From positions 682,001 through 746,000 of the forward strand of contig JACATO010002730.1 in NCBI GenBank assembly GCA_018389105.1: DNA of 64,000 bases, read 5' to 3'. The translations under genes were made by a program, and so were the position numbers. Position 1 is the first letter of the stretch. Every line of letters starts with the position of its first letter. Shown piece by piece: positions 1 to 12,020 of the stretch. This DNA comes from Nautilus pompilius (lineage: Eukaryota; Mollusca; Cephalopoda; Nautilida; Nautilidae). The notes beneath the pieces were generated by a model, which worked only from the letters and a program-made list of their open reading frames with translations, was not told the DNA's origin and did no database searches.

Positions 1-1021
1 AAAAACTAAATCTTACTTCGAAGATCAGAAAAATTGTGTACACTGTTAAAATTAGCGAAACTTTAAAGAATTTTTAAAATTCTAAATTACTTGTAAAAAA
101 TTATTCGCTTTTTAAAAAATGTATAAAAGAAGAAAACGAAAAGGAAAAAGTGCAGTATTAACATATTGTGGTACACAACACAAAACCATTCCTTTATGCA
201 CACCTGTTTGCTATAGAGTACGACTAAGGTAGCCAATGCTCGGGGAGCTAGTTTCTCACTCCAAGGAAATATACATCATTACAAGTAACAGTTCCAAGAA
301 GAGAGGAATGGTGCCTTAGGGAGTCGTGTCCGCTTATGTTGCTCTTTGCCAATTGTAAATTTAGATCGGCTTGGGCGTTAAGAAATCGATAACGTGCGAA
401 AACTTCAGACGCCGCTATAGACACGCTCGCATTGATGCAAACAAACATGTTTATATACGAACACACATACATATATAAACACATGTATAACTTATTTAGA
501 CAATTAAAGTAAAATAAAAAAGAACATGAAAAGCATTATTTGCAAAGAATAAAAGATATATAAACAGATTCTTATATACTTCAGTCACTTTAATTTTCAC
601 ATTATATAAAATTTGTCTTAGATATTGTAATATATTCACTTTTAAATGATTATATGATAGGAGCATATCAGGTATAACGAATATCTGATAAAGTACCAAT
701 ATTATTATTACTATTATTTATCTGTCAATAAAACAAAACCAATATTTACAAAACGACGGTATTGTTTTATGTTTTTATATTTACTACGGAACAGTTTTTT
801 TATTTTTTCTGTGCCCCTCTCCTCGACGGTTATTAAAGTATTGCATAGGGTTTAGAACATACATTGTTGTTGCCATGTGTCATATCCTGAACACTAAATG
901 GGCGGAAAAGAGTTACTATGATACGCCACCCCATATCAAACACGAGAGTTTCCTGAACACTACCACTTTTTCCGTCCTAAAAAGAAAATTTCTACTATAT
1001 CTTCATATTTTTAGATTTGCG
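1..1021. other. AT-rich sequence without recognised gene
   Basis: I see no coding exon or known repeat here. A 78-codon minus-strand frame covers 248-484. It has no domain I recognise, and frames of this size are expected by chance in DNA this AT-rich. Confidence 0.5.
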
Positions 1022-1163
1022 AATAAATTCGCACGGTCGGTTGGGAAGAGCCAGAAGAAATTATGTGAGTGAGGTGGGGAAATCTAAGAAGCCGACCGAG
1101 ATTCGAACTGAGGCTTTCAACTTTTAGTACAGAAGTCTACCACTGCACTCATCTCGCTGACCA
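1022..1163 (-). repeat. tRNA-derived SINE (head and part of body)
   Basis: Read on the minus strand, 1163 down to about 1090 looks like a decayed tRNA. It has a box A-like AGTGCAGTGGTAGA, an imperfect anticodon-type stem (GACTT/AAGTT), then a box B-like GTTCGAATCTC at tRNA-like spacing. Acceptor and T-stem pairing is poor, so this is not a working tRNA gene. The 1022-1089 stretch (minus strand) would be the SINE body. A shortened relative of the head lies at 7781-7840, which supports a repeat family. The body boundary is approximate. Confidence 0.55.
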
Positions 1164-1425
1164 GAACACTTAATAATACTAATCATGAGATTGAACGAAA
1201 ACATGTTAAGTATGTTCCTACTACTCGACATCAGATTTTATCAATTATTTTCTGTTCCATCGTAATAATATATATTTAAGGTTCTATTCAGGGCGAACAC
1301 GCATTTATCAGCCCTCCTTAGCAGTAAATGGCAGTAAACGTCATGAGAAGATGAATTTGGCATATTTTTACTTGCCAGTTTCCAGTAATGATGATACAAA
1401 GTAGTAGGTATTGGAAGTCTAATTA

Positions 1426-1639
1426 CAAGGTGGCGCAAAAGTCGCGCCCCATAGGGATTTTTAATAATGACAAGAAAAACTAATTTCTTTTTTGTTTATT
1501 AAATCATTTTCGAATTGTTGGCTATTAACTTTGAAGCACTTTTCGATTCGATGAATACAAGATGTCTGAACTTGACATAAGAGAGTGACGCCGATTTTAA
1601 TGAAAATTCTTTTATGGGATCGACTTTTGCGCCAACATG
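1426..1639 (-). mobile_element. Short mariner-type element, internally deleted
   Basis: A 214 bp element with inverted ends. The left end holds GGTGGCGCAAAAGTCG and the right end read inward holds GTTGGCGCAAAAGTCG. Each is flanked by TA (1424-1425 and 1640-1641), the target duplication of the Tc1/mariner superfamily. The minus strand still encodes the typical C-terminus of a mariner transposase, including HRIEKCFKVNSQQFENDL, where mariner proteins read R.E.CI..NG.QFE. The rest of the transposase is gone, so the element is non-autonomous. Confidence 0.75.
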
Positions 1640-1641
1640 TA

Positions 1642-2602
1642 TAGTTATGGCTGCACAAAGCAAATGCGTGTAACATATTTCCAAGAAGTCACTAGAATTT
1701 TAACCTTAATTTATCGTTAATGACCTAATAGCTTATGTATGCTCAGAAAACATTTTCTTCGATAGAATACGCCTAACTTACGCGGAATAAAGCTCCGTAT
1801 TTAATAACACATTGGAGATGTTCATGGCATTTAATAGCATTTACTGTTCTGGCTTGCTTTACATGCTATTTACTGACCCAATAAAGACCTGTAATGAATT
1901 TCAGTAAATCATTAGAAAATGATGCAAATCATTAGAGAGAATGAAGCTGCACAAAGAAAACTAAATTTAGAAAAGAATTTTCACAGATTATAAATGCATG
2001 CACCGCCACTTTTACAGACCGATACCGTTGTATTTAACACCATAAAGGCATTAAAAGCATTTGGCATCACCCTATTAAAGCGAATTACAACTACGGTCAA
2101 CATCCATCCATAAACATGTCCTCATCTCTTAAGAACTGCCACTGATTCGTGCAAACGATCCTAGTTGTTATTATCTAGACGAAAACAAGATGATGTATAT
2201 CTGCGTCCATTCTTTTCATGATTAATGCGGGTTAAAATTTCCTCCCGGATGATGTGGCATGACACAATGCTGGCTACAATGCTACATGAAAGAAACGAGG
2301 ATGACCGGTAGCGAGTGTTTCTCCTATCCTGAAATCTCTGAAGCATTTTCCCCATTCTTGGAGCAGCCGCCTGCCTCCGTGGATCGTAAAATAAAAATAA
2401 AAATTAAAAAAAAAAATGCTGTAAAGGACTAATGATCGCGAATATTTGTGTTATGTATACCAAACTCGATAAAGAGTGACATCATTTAAGGTTTTCTGAC
2501 TTTTTACTTCCGCTAGATTTTATCCCCCCGCTGAACTCGGCACCATTAAAGGTGTCTTCGAGATTCTTTCCTTGGCGCCGGTTTTCTAAAGAGCTATGTC
2601 GA
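1642..2602. other. Sequence upstream of candidate first exon
   Basis: No recognised gene or repeat. If 2648-2777 is a true first coding exon, its promoter and 5' UTR lie here or just downstream. From about 2510 to 2640 the sequence is less AT-rich than its surroundings, which fits a 5' UTR. No TATA box or initiator could be assigned with confidence. Confidence 0.3.
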
Positions 2603-2647
2603 TAATTCGGGAATTCAAACTCTGCTCGTCAGATTTTACATCTGTAC

Positions 2648-2777
2648 ATGCGTCCAAGTATAAACCCTTTGTATCGGTTCCTCACAGTAATTGCTACTTG
2701 TGTTTTGTTAGTATCTGTGGTTTTGACATGTGTCTTGCATTGTTCATTAAGCGATGCTAAACCCTCCCAACCGAACG
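2648..2777 (+). CDS. Candidate first coding exon: signal peptide of the Ig protein
   Basis: ATG at 2648 is the first in frame after a TAA at 2603. The frame begins MRPSINPLYRFL, continues with a strong hydrophobic core (about residues 11-32, TVIATCVLLVSVVLTCVL within it) and a plausible signal-peptidase site after SLSDA. A donor, AACG|GTAAGG, follows at 2777/2778 and leaves phase 1, matching every later exon. Joined directly to 11868 it would read PSQPN-VPPSI, and Val before Pro-Pro is common at the start of Ig2 in lachesins. The frame would otherwise stop at 2828. Against it: no Ig1 exon was found between this exon and 11868. It could be an alternative start, a different gene or chance. Confidence 0.4.
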
Positions 2778-3086
2778 GTAAGGCGAAGAAGGCCGCCACC
2801 ATGACAGTTGCAATAGCATCGCGGTCGTAGGTAAAACGCTAGAATAAATTTTCGAATCTTTTACACCGGAAGTAAAATGTTTGTGTTCTGCCCATGATTT
2901 TATTTATGCACATTTTTTTTCTGTTTCAAGTAATTTATACTCTGGATAGCGCAGAATGAAGCAACTCATGCAGTCGTTGAAATAGTAGATTTAATTACTC
3001 AGTTCCATTTATTTTACGTGTTCAATTGTTTGTAAACCTTTGCTGGAACAATCCAATCTTTCTATCATTAGATTACTGCTATTTCT

Positions 3087-3087
<1 letters not shown>

Positions 3088-3136
<49 letters not shown>

Positions 3137-3166
3137 TGTTGTTGTTGTTGTTGTGTTGTGTTGTAG
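3088..3166. repeat. (TAG)n followed by (TTG)n microsatellite
   Basis: About 16 TAG units run to 3135, then TTG units that decay into TTGTG variants. Compound simple repeat; no other role seen. Confidence 0.95.
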
Positions 3167-6100
3167 TACATTATTCAATTACAAAGTTTTATATATGCAT
3201 ATGTTAATTTCTTGTAATGCTAAGCTGGATCAGGTTGTCACGTGGCGTTTACAAATTGTGATAGCAATTCCTCTCTTCATGATCTTTTGGGAATAAGTAA
3301 AATACTTATAGATTTTAGGAAAATCGGCTTATTTTTATTTAAATACGAATATAGTTTTATAGTATATATCTAGTAGTATTGTTGTTTTCAGTGTTTCCAT
3401 AAATATTTAGATAATTACCTTTTAACTTTTTATTATTTTAAATTAAATTTGATTTTTATTCCAAAAAGAAAACCTACAAATGCATATATGATTTAATTTG
3501 TTTTCTTCTCGAAATATTCGATATAATTTAAAATGATGTATTTATTTATTTATTTTACTAAAACTTCTGCGTATTCCGCTTGTGAAATGAGTAGAGAGCA
3601 AATATGGCAGGAATAGCGGCACAGTAATTCAGTGGAAAACAACTAAGTTCGATGGACCCAGTTTGATTTCCAGTAGTGATAGTATCTGTTTTTCATTCGT
3701 GTCTCCCTAGCATTGTTTATTCTCGCTTTTCTTCACCATCTAGGCACATGGCTCCCTCCTTCCAGGCTGTTTAGATGTTTTGTTTCCCCATATCTAAAAA
3801 TGAAGTACTGGTAAGGGTTTACTTTCCAAAATCGTAAGAGTCGAGTTGCGCGTGAAGTATTACCGGAAACGCTTCCTATCGGAGATCGAAATCATTGCGT
3901 TGTCTTCCCTTTAAACATGGGTACGAAGAAAATGTATTTTGGTTAAAATAGCTAACTTACTGATGAACATTTTAAAGTTTTTCCATTAAATCAATAAAAT
4001 TAAGCTTCGGTCTGCAATGCATCATATCAATCTTAGGTGGCACCTTCTATCACGTATACATTCAGTGAAATAAACTGAAACAGCAAAGACAATGATAATA
4101 ATAGAAAAGTTTTGGTTTCATTCTGAAATTAGCCAAAGTAAGATAGATATACATATACACGTTTATATTCCTCAATAAACAAAGTGTGTATTCTTCATTT
4201 TTGAACATTGTAAATAGGTAGACGGTATAATTTTTCCTGTTTGGTATTAAGTTTACAAAAAAAAAACAACACAAAAAATGACAATAAATAATAGCAACAA
4301 ATACTTTGTGCTTCTGCTTTAGCATGATGAGTTGGCGACAAAAGATTAATCAATCAATTACCTCTTCTATACCTGGTCTGTTATACCATTTTTCTGAGGT
4401 AAAAAATTACTGACCACCCTATATTTAAATTTCTTTTCCTTACTTATAAATTAAAGTCCGCTAATAACAGCTTGATATATGGTCATATTGGTGTCTGAAA
4501 TTTGAAGCTGCTAGATGATATAATAAATTTCTGACAACTGACAGATTGAGAATGCATTAACAGGTTTGTATCATCCTCTCAAGAGGATTCAAATTATGAA
4601 TTGTTAACGTACGAATGAAACTTCGAGGAGATAAAGCATAATTTAAAATGCATTTATCAACGTATTTCTAATATGTTCTCACACCACATTTGTTCTGCAA
4701 TTCGTTTAGGCAGTTACTTGCATAATAAGTTGATTTAAAGAAACTTTTAAAATTCTTGCTTTTCTTGTCTACGCTGCTGTATTAATATAACATTACTGTT
4801 TTTAATATTTAATTATACAATTGTCTAGCAACCGCAGTGTTTCTCAAGAAAGTAAAAAAAAAAAAAAAATGGAAGCGAGAGAGCAATGTATGCATATATG
4901 TATGTCTGTGTTTTGCTGCTACTCGCCGTCATATAAAATATCGATGAGTTAGTTTCTTGGTAGTTACATATTTATCAAGTAAAATTTCCAAAACAAGTTA
5001 TTTCTTGTTTTTATGGACTGTCGCCTCTGCATGATTGCTTAACAATTAGTGTTTTAAAATTTTAAAGAGAAAAATAAACTTTAAACTTTAAAAATAAACA
5101 AAGACAGAATGAAATATTCGATGGATGTAAGCAAGACATCTATTTCACCAGGTTACCTAGGTTTTATATTCGAATTAATTTCCTTTGTACAAAACTGTTT
5201 TTCACGTTTTACAAATCTTACGTCAGACAACTGTTTGCAAAAATGAGTTTCACGAGCCTGTAATTGGCTGACTTAAAATGGTCAAAATTTAAGCATTTCT
5301 CAATAATAATACATTTATTTTTTGTTTAATAACTGACATAAATAGGACCAACTTTAGAGGATATTTACTAATTTTCATAAATAACGTATCAATTATAGAG
5401 ACTTAATATTGGAAAAGACGATAATTTCATCTAGTATGCTTTACTTTTAAAAAAATGCAAAAGTTATCATCAGGATCTGAAACCTATGAGCAGCTTACTC
5501 TCACTCGCATCTTCTCACGTGAAGATTGTTGAGCTTTATCTTTACTGACAAATTTAATTTAACCGCCAAAATTTTAATAATAACAAAACCGGACAATATA
5601 ATACGTCTGACTGTGAACAGAGGTATATTTGCATTAAATAATGTATTGATTTCATCGTAATCTTAGGCATTGCAACTGACTTAGGCATAAAATGCGAAAT
5701 TGTAATCATTGCAGAATGTATAGGCAAAGATCTTTCGCAAAGCAAACTTTTCTTTACATTTTCACTTAGCTCTAAAGACATTCATCAAAAGGCCAGCTAC
5801 ACTACAAAAAAGTTACCTCTTTACTACTCGCTTTCGTACATTATTCTAGACAGATACTGCAAATTATTAAAGGGTAAATCCTGATTCCACTTCCCTAACT
5901 AATCTATTATATAGTCCATCTCTGAATTTCATACTGAAAAATGAGCCTAATTAAGATGTATACTCGGGAACATGCTTTTAGTTAAACAAAATTCTTAAAT
6001 ATTTAAATATAAATTTTAAAAAAATAATTAATTAAATAATTGATTTTAAAGTAGATTTTCGAAAATATGTTTTTAATGAGACATTTTATTAGTAGTGTTT

Positions 6101-7780
6101 TATGTTTAAAATCAACAATGTTTAACTGATTACTTTTTTCAGCTAAAAGAGAACTATTAATAAAAATCAGTTAATCCATAGAGCCAAAAAATGTTTTTAT
6201 TGTTTATGAGATTTTCAAAGGCATCGTCTTTAGAGATAAGTCATATAAATATTTAATTTCTGTAAGTTACTCAATAATGGCGTGCTAATATTTGCTTTAT
6301 CATATACGAAAATGATTACTGACGAAGAATGAATAAATCGCGTGATGCGATTTTTTTTTCCGCGTATAGAACCCTTGAAAGACTTGCACGAATCCCTGCC
6401 AGTCCACTGATTTAGTGGCAGAGCTATTTTGTAGAAAAACGAGAAATGGAAAACTGCAACTAACTGGAGAATACGACACCATTTTTATTTGTAGTCTCAG
6501 GAAGTTCAGTTTCATTGCTACGGAACCTAATGTTTAAATGCTGGACTCAACTGTAGAGTCTGCCATTAACGATTATCAGCATATGTTCTTTCTGGCTCTC
6601 TTTGATATATTGAAATATTTTGTGTTTTGCTATTGTAAGAACACTGTTTTAACTCAAAGCTTATTCTCTTTTCATCCTATGCTATAAATCTGAATGCATT
6701 TCTTCAAGTACTGGGGAACATTTGGCAGTATTTACACGCAAAAGCGCAGTGTTGATAGCGCTATTTCATTTTACGGTTCGGTTCTTCTAGGTTCTCGGAT
6801 AGACGGTGTTGTTGCCCCAACTCGTACACAGACACAATGATGTAGTTTTCTTTCTAAGCGTGGTTCCTCTTGATTAATGCCTGAAGGTCTGCATAAAAGT
6901 CGTATGAAATATTGCTTTGCCAATAAAGAGTTACAACACGTGCCTTATGAGGTATGTTGTAATCCTACTGCTTTAGAATTATACGTCAAAATAAGAAAAG
7001 GGTTGGAGAATTTAACAAGAGAAAGATTGATAGTATCTCTATTTAAAGAAAAAAAGACCAAGTTGCTTTGTTTGTAAAAGTTTTACATGCCAGTATAAAT
7101 CCCTCCTAATAATTATCTGTCAACAGATGTACGCATGCATTTAAATTGTTTTCTGACACCAATAGATCAACGCAAAAGAACGAATCCGCGAGACTGAAAA
7201 TAATAAATACATTAAATCTACTATCATCTTGAATATTTTAGTCTTTTAAGTATTCCATCATGTTTTATTAAAATGATGTCGCAGCTGACCTGCAGACAAT
7301 ATAATGATAATGGAAAATAAACGAGCCAAGCCAAAATCAGAGCCATAACCAATGTGGGTTTGTTCACATGAATAATTAAACTTCTCTAAAACGCTAATAT
7401 ATAACATTACAACGGTTATGTACAACTCTTCAGTTAACCTAATTGCTTGTTTCTCTCTTACTCGTGGTAGACATAAAAAGTAACAACAGTAACAAATGGC
7501 AACAACATTTTTCATGAAAGAAAAGGCTCCTTGTAAATGAGTTTTGTACCATAGATTCAATCATTTGCCAACGGACAGATTTGCGGCTTAAAGATATGTC
7601 AGGTAATCGATAGTTGAAGTGATTTTTCGTTATCTTTGTCGACGAACGCAAAGTTGCTACACAAATCCTACTAAAAGGTTTTTTTTTAGTTGTGGGAAGA
7701 AACTCGAAAATCTAAGAAAAACCCACTCAATCGAACGATAAAATACCATGCTAGGAAAAATAGCCAAGTCGAGTCGATCT

Positions 7781-7840
7781 CCGACTACAGTCGAACCCTC
7801 GACCTTAGTAAACTATCACTAGACTGTCACGCCGTCCACT
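7781..7840 (-). repeat. Decayed tRNA-derived SINE head
   Basis: On the minus strand this reads AGTGATAGTTTACTAAGG, then GGGTTCGACTGTAGTCGG. These align, with an internal shortening, with the box A-to-box B part of the SINE at 1090-1163 (AGTGGTAGA...TACTAA...GTTCGAATCTCGGTCGG). It is probably an older member of the same family. The 3' end was not defined. Confidence 0.4.
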
Positions 7841-10800
7841 CTATAGATAAACTCTCGTTAATCACAATTCTATGCATTAGATTACTGCTGGTTTGCAAAT
7901 TTAAACATATAACACAATTGTTTGTGCTTAATTTTTATAGATATAAATTTTAGTTAAGTAGTATCCTTTCAGATTAAACCTTTAAAAATTGTCTTTTATA
8001 TACGATTAAAATCAAGAGGTGTATATTTCTTTCTTTATAATACAAAATACGTGTTTACCAGTAATTGGCTTACAATTAAGTGTAAGCACCAAGAAAAATA
8101 AATAATTTCTGTCAAATGCGTCATGAAGAGATCCAATTTAGATTGCAGAAGGGTGCACCAGAACTTAACACTGCACGATAATGTTTAAATCCAGAACAAC
8201 AATACAGAATAAAGAGGATAACCGTAAAGCATTATATTTCTTAAAACGTTCAAATTATTTCTAAACAAAAAAGAAACTGACTATATGCTTGGGCATTCAG
8301 AAGCAAAAGAGTTTTCATGTCCAAGATACTTTATAACGTTCTTTTATAAATGATTAGATTTTTTAACAATGTGTTACTAAATTTATTAAAATATAGTTTT
8401 AAAATATAGTTATATCATTGTCTGACGACTTTTATCTGCAGTATTAGTTGAAAGGAGAATTACATATCTTATCTCTGCCTGAAACCCAGTTGATTCAAAA
8501 CCTCCACACGACCAAAACTATTCTTTAATGTGTCAGTAACTATCGTCTAAAATCCGTTTTTATCAATTACATAACACCTTAGAATTAGTAAGGTTTATGC
8601 TCATCTTAAAACCTTTGTAATCAGTAAATTTCAAGGACTCTTAAACGTAATTTTAATAAAGTGATAGCGATCTTAGATTGCTGTATTGCATAAGTTTATG
8701 GTACACAGCTTTTATAAATGTTTGGTGAAAATTTAATAAAAAATATTTAAAAAAATTATTTTTATTAGTAAAAAAATTTCATTGTTTGTTTTTATATTCT
8801 GTCTATTATCGAAAAGGTTAGGATAGCATCAGGGTAAATAGTACCAATGAACTCTGAGATCCTATTTATTTGTAAACTGTTATAAGAGTTTCATTATTTG
8901 ATTTCCATTTCTGAAGTTTCAGTAATCTTCTGTATGTTTTTCGGCCAGAATTTGTAACTTTTATCTATATTTTGAAGGCAGCTGATTTATAACGCAGCGG
9001 ATATATTTCCTAGGCGCTGACTGTCAGTAGATTCTGTATCTATGTGACTCAAAGGTGACTCATTTCACTTCATTACCCGCATGATAGATCTTTCTGGCTT
9101 CCAATATGACTTTTCTTTGTAAACTATTTCTTTCTGTGTTCACCTATTAGTTCCAGGAGAATGTGAGCCGAGAAATTGAGCCCAGAATTCACACTTGACT
9201 AAATTATCTGTCAGTCTCTTTTGTGAAATTTATAATCTTTACACATCCATTTCGGTCATGATATACCGTCAAGTGCGTGAACCCCATTCAATTGTTCTTC
9301 ATTGATTACGTATTTTTTATATTGCTTTGCGCCATTATAAAAAATTTCATTAATCAAGATAATTTGGAACAGATCTATTAAATCCATTACTCGTTTTCTT
9401 TATGCTTTCAATTTTATTTATTTTAAGACGTAAAATGCCGACGACAGCCGCTCAAACGTATTTCGCCTTTGCTATAAACATTTCAGAATTTGAATGAACT
9501 AATATACAATAAAAAGGAAAAAATCTTTTTCAGGGATCGAAATGGAAGAAATTTTGAAATACTAAAAGATGAATCAGATTAATATCGAACAAGCAATTAA
9601 ATTCTTTCAGCTATTTGTCTTGCATATACGAGATAAATTACAAAAGCAAAGCTTCGTTGTTAATTAGGAAAGTCTTTCTACATTTGCCTAACTCATGTAG
9701 AAGACAGTACAAAAATTTCTGTACTCGGTAATATTAAATTTGTTGTCTAACAGATCACTTTTCACTGAATAAAAATTAAGTGAAATTCGTATATTTATTT
9801 AAACCTTTGACGCAAGATCACATTTTCAACAAAATCTTAAAACGGTGTTTCAATATTTTTTTCCAATTTAAAACTATGATGCCTTGTTATTATGTTAGAT
9901 ATGATATATTAAACACCAGCATTGCAAACGTTTGGCAGAAACAGAGCTACAGTAAAATCTAGAATTTATGACAATAGTTAATTTGGCTTCTGCATCCGTG
10001 AATGACGTAAAGGCGTATGAGACTAGGCTTTTGGCTAATTTACTTGGAATGCACATTTTTTCTGAGGCATGTAGAGTCTATGGGAGGTTAATGGACTGGC
10101 GCTTGTGTTGTGTTCTGTTTGCAGAGATGTTTCACTCGCAATGAGGTGCTGACGGGTCTGTGGCACGAACTTAACCTGGATTACGCTGACAAAGACGATG
10201 ACATAGCTTATTCAAAAAATATCTGACAGGGTTGAGAACAGATTTGTATGAACAATCATGAAGTCTGATGTTTTTCTATAAAATTTTGTTTCTTTATCGG
10301 GGTTTCATTCATCTTACTGAACACCAGACGCAGTGAAGTCAGTGTAGAAGATGTATAAAGCCTAGCTCAGAACGTTTTCTGCATAACATTGGGTCATTGT
10401 TTATTGCAGAATTAGAATAAATCTGGCATACTCGAATCACTTTTCTGCCGTCTGAAACTTTCAACAGTGTGTAAACCGTGCATGTAGAATCCAGGCAAAC
10501 AGGTCCCTACCATTCGCAAAAAAAATGTGAATTATGCCTCATCTGAGAAATCTTCAGTTTAAAAATTTGTCGTTCAGCGTACGCCTGTGTAAATTTTTAT
10601 GCACGACAATAAGTATTATTCGGTATCTTTCATTACTTGTCCTCCTACGTCATACACTATCCCATATTGACTTCATCGTTATGGTAATTAAAAAATCTGG
10701 TACATTTGGTCGTTTTGATTAAAATGAAAATCTATACGTATTTATCTGTTCTGACGTTTTGTCGCAATACTGGTTGACCAAACCTATGTCTTTCTACTGC

Positions 10801-11867
10801 CATTTGTAGCTGTGTGACGGGACAGTGTTTATTAGTTGACATCTGCATACGCATTAGTGTGCGTCCCGAAAAGAGACATTGTATAACATGTTTATGATAT
10901 CTATACTTTAATGCTTTCGAAAAATGTTGACTCCTTCTAATAGAAATTTTAGACAAGTCATCCAGTGTTCTCAAAGCTTCAAAGTGAATGAAGTAAATGT
11001 GCATGTGACATCGTACATTTCACGGTGTCAGGAAACCTGGATAACTTCCCATAAAAGCAAAAAATAGAATCTATAATTTTGCCGGCAAAAGACTGTCGTA
11101 TGCTTTAAATATTACTGTGCTACTTGTAGAAACAAAGATGTTTATTTTCACTGTATGACGTTTATTGCTGAACAAAAGAGCGTTTACTCTACGTCAAAAA
11201 ATTTCAGGCAAAGCCTATTTTAAAATAAATTCGATTAAATTCTATGTAAAGATCACTACTTAATGCGAAATCTTCAGCAGCTAACATTCAAAGAAGAGAA
11301 AAAGATCATTAATCGATAACGTTCATAATAAATGGAAACTAAAACCCATGTAAAATGAATCCTTACTAATAAGTGTTATGCGAAAATCTTGGACGAAAAC
11401 GTTATTCACTAATTCACGCTAAATTAGTAACAAAAGCCATCTTTGCATTTGATAATTTTTTAAAAATGCCTAGTAAATTCTATGTAATTAACATTTTAAT
11501 CCAGTAAATGTACCTAAATATAATGTAAATATCACTGAAGGAATAGTCATCTTTTTGCATGTTATATAAAATTAATAGAAGACTACCTTTATATTTAAAA
11601 GTAACGTGAAGTCAGTAGCAAGTAAACTTTGGTGTTGATTTCTTTATGTGATCCAGCAAAGATGACTTTGTTTCCGAAGAATGCATTAAACACAATTTTT
11701 TTAGTATGAAGGTAAATATTTTCTACGCACATCTGATACACTCAATTTGTATTTTTCATCTTCTTAAAACAATGCTATATACAAAAAATGAAAAAAGACA
11801 AAGAGTAAACGCAATCGAAATTTCTATGTCCGCTGCAATAATTCAACAATTGTTTTTCTCGTTTCAG

Positions 11868-12020
11868 TGCCACCAAGCATTATCGTTCACTTGTCAAGCA
11901 ATGATATGAAGGTAAAGGAAGGAGACATGATCACTCTGATCTGCAATGTTACCGGGGTGCCATATCCAAATGTCACTTGGTACAGACAATCAGCGAACAA
12001 TGACTATTCGACAATGGAAA
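11868..12020 (+). CDS. Lachesin/IgLON-like protein, exon for N-terminal half of Ig domain 2
   Basis: The exon lies between TTTCAG (acceptor, 11867) and GTAAGT (donor, 12021), phase 1 at both ends. It encodes PPSIIVHLSSNDMKVKEG at the start of Ig2, the first domain cysteine (TLICNVTG) and the core tryptophan (NVTWYRQ). The pattern V-PP-x-I...V-x-EG...L-x-C-x-x-x-G-x-P-x-P-x-x-x-W is that of the second Ig domain of lachesins and IgLON proteins, surface adhesion molecules of neurons and epithelia. Two N-glycosylation sequons (NVT) are present. The first codon is completed by an upstream exon; a preceding G would give Val. Confidence 0.87.

Larger units (their letters stand above)
2778..11867 (+). 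other. Intron or upstream region before the Ig2 exons
   Basis: About 9 kb of AT-rich sequence ending in a good acceptor (polypyrimidine tract then TTTCAG). It holds a TAG/TTG microsatellite (3088-3166) and a decayed SINE head (7781-7840). I looked for an Ig1 exon by its cysteine, tryptophan and Y-x-C pattern after a phase-1 acceptor and found none. Open frames at 7690-7953, 10534-10722 and 10732-11004 show no recognisable domain. Whether this is truly an intron depends on the exon at 2648. Confidence 0.4.

Noticed and set aside
1090-1163. Intact tRNA gene
   Set aside because: Box A and box B are recognisable, but the acceptor and T stems do not pair well and the anticodon loop is too long, so it is called a SINE head.
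2594-2758. Overlapping frame starting MSIIREFKL in another phase of the candidate first exon
   Set aside because: It lacks the hydrophobic signal core and does not reach the donor at 2777, so the 2648 frame is preferred.
3610-3680. tRNA-like stretch with GTTCGATGGACCC and TTTGATTTCC
   Set aside because: No clear box A at the right distance and no matching copy in the window.
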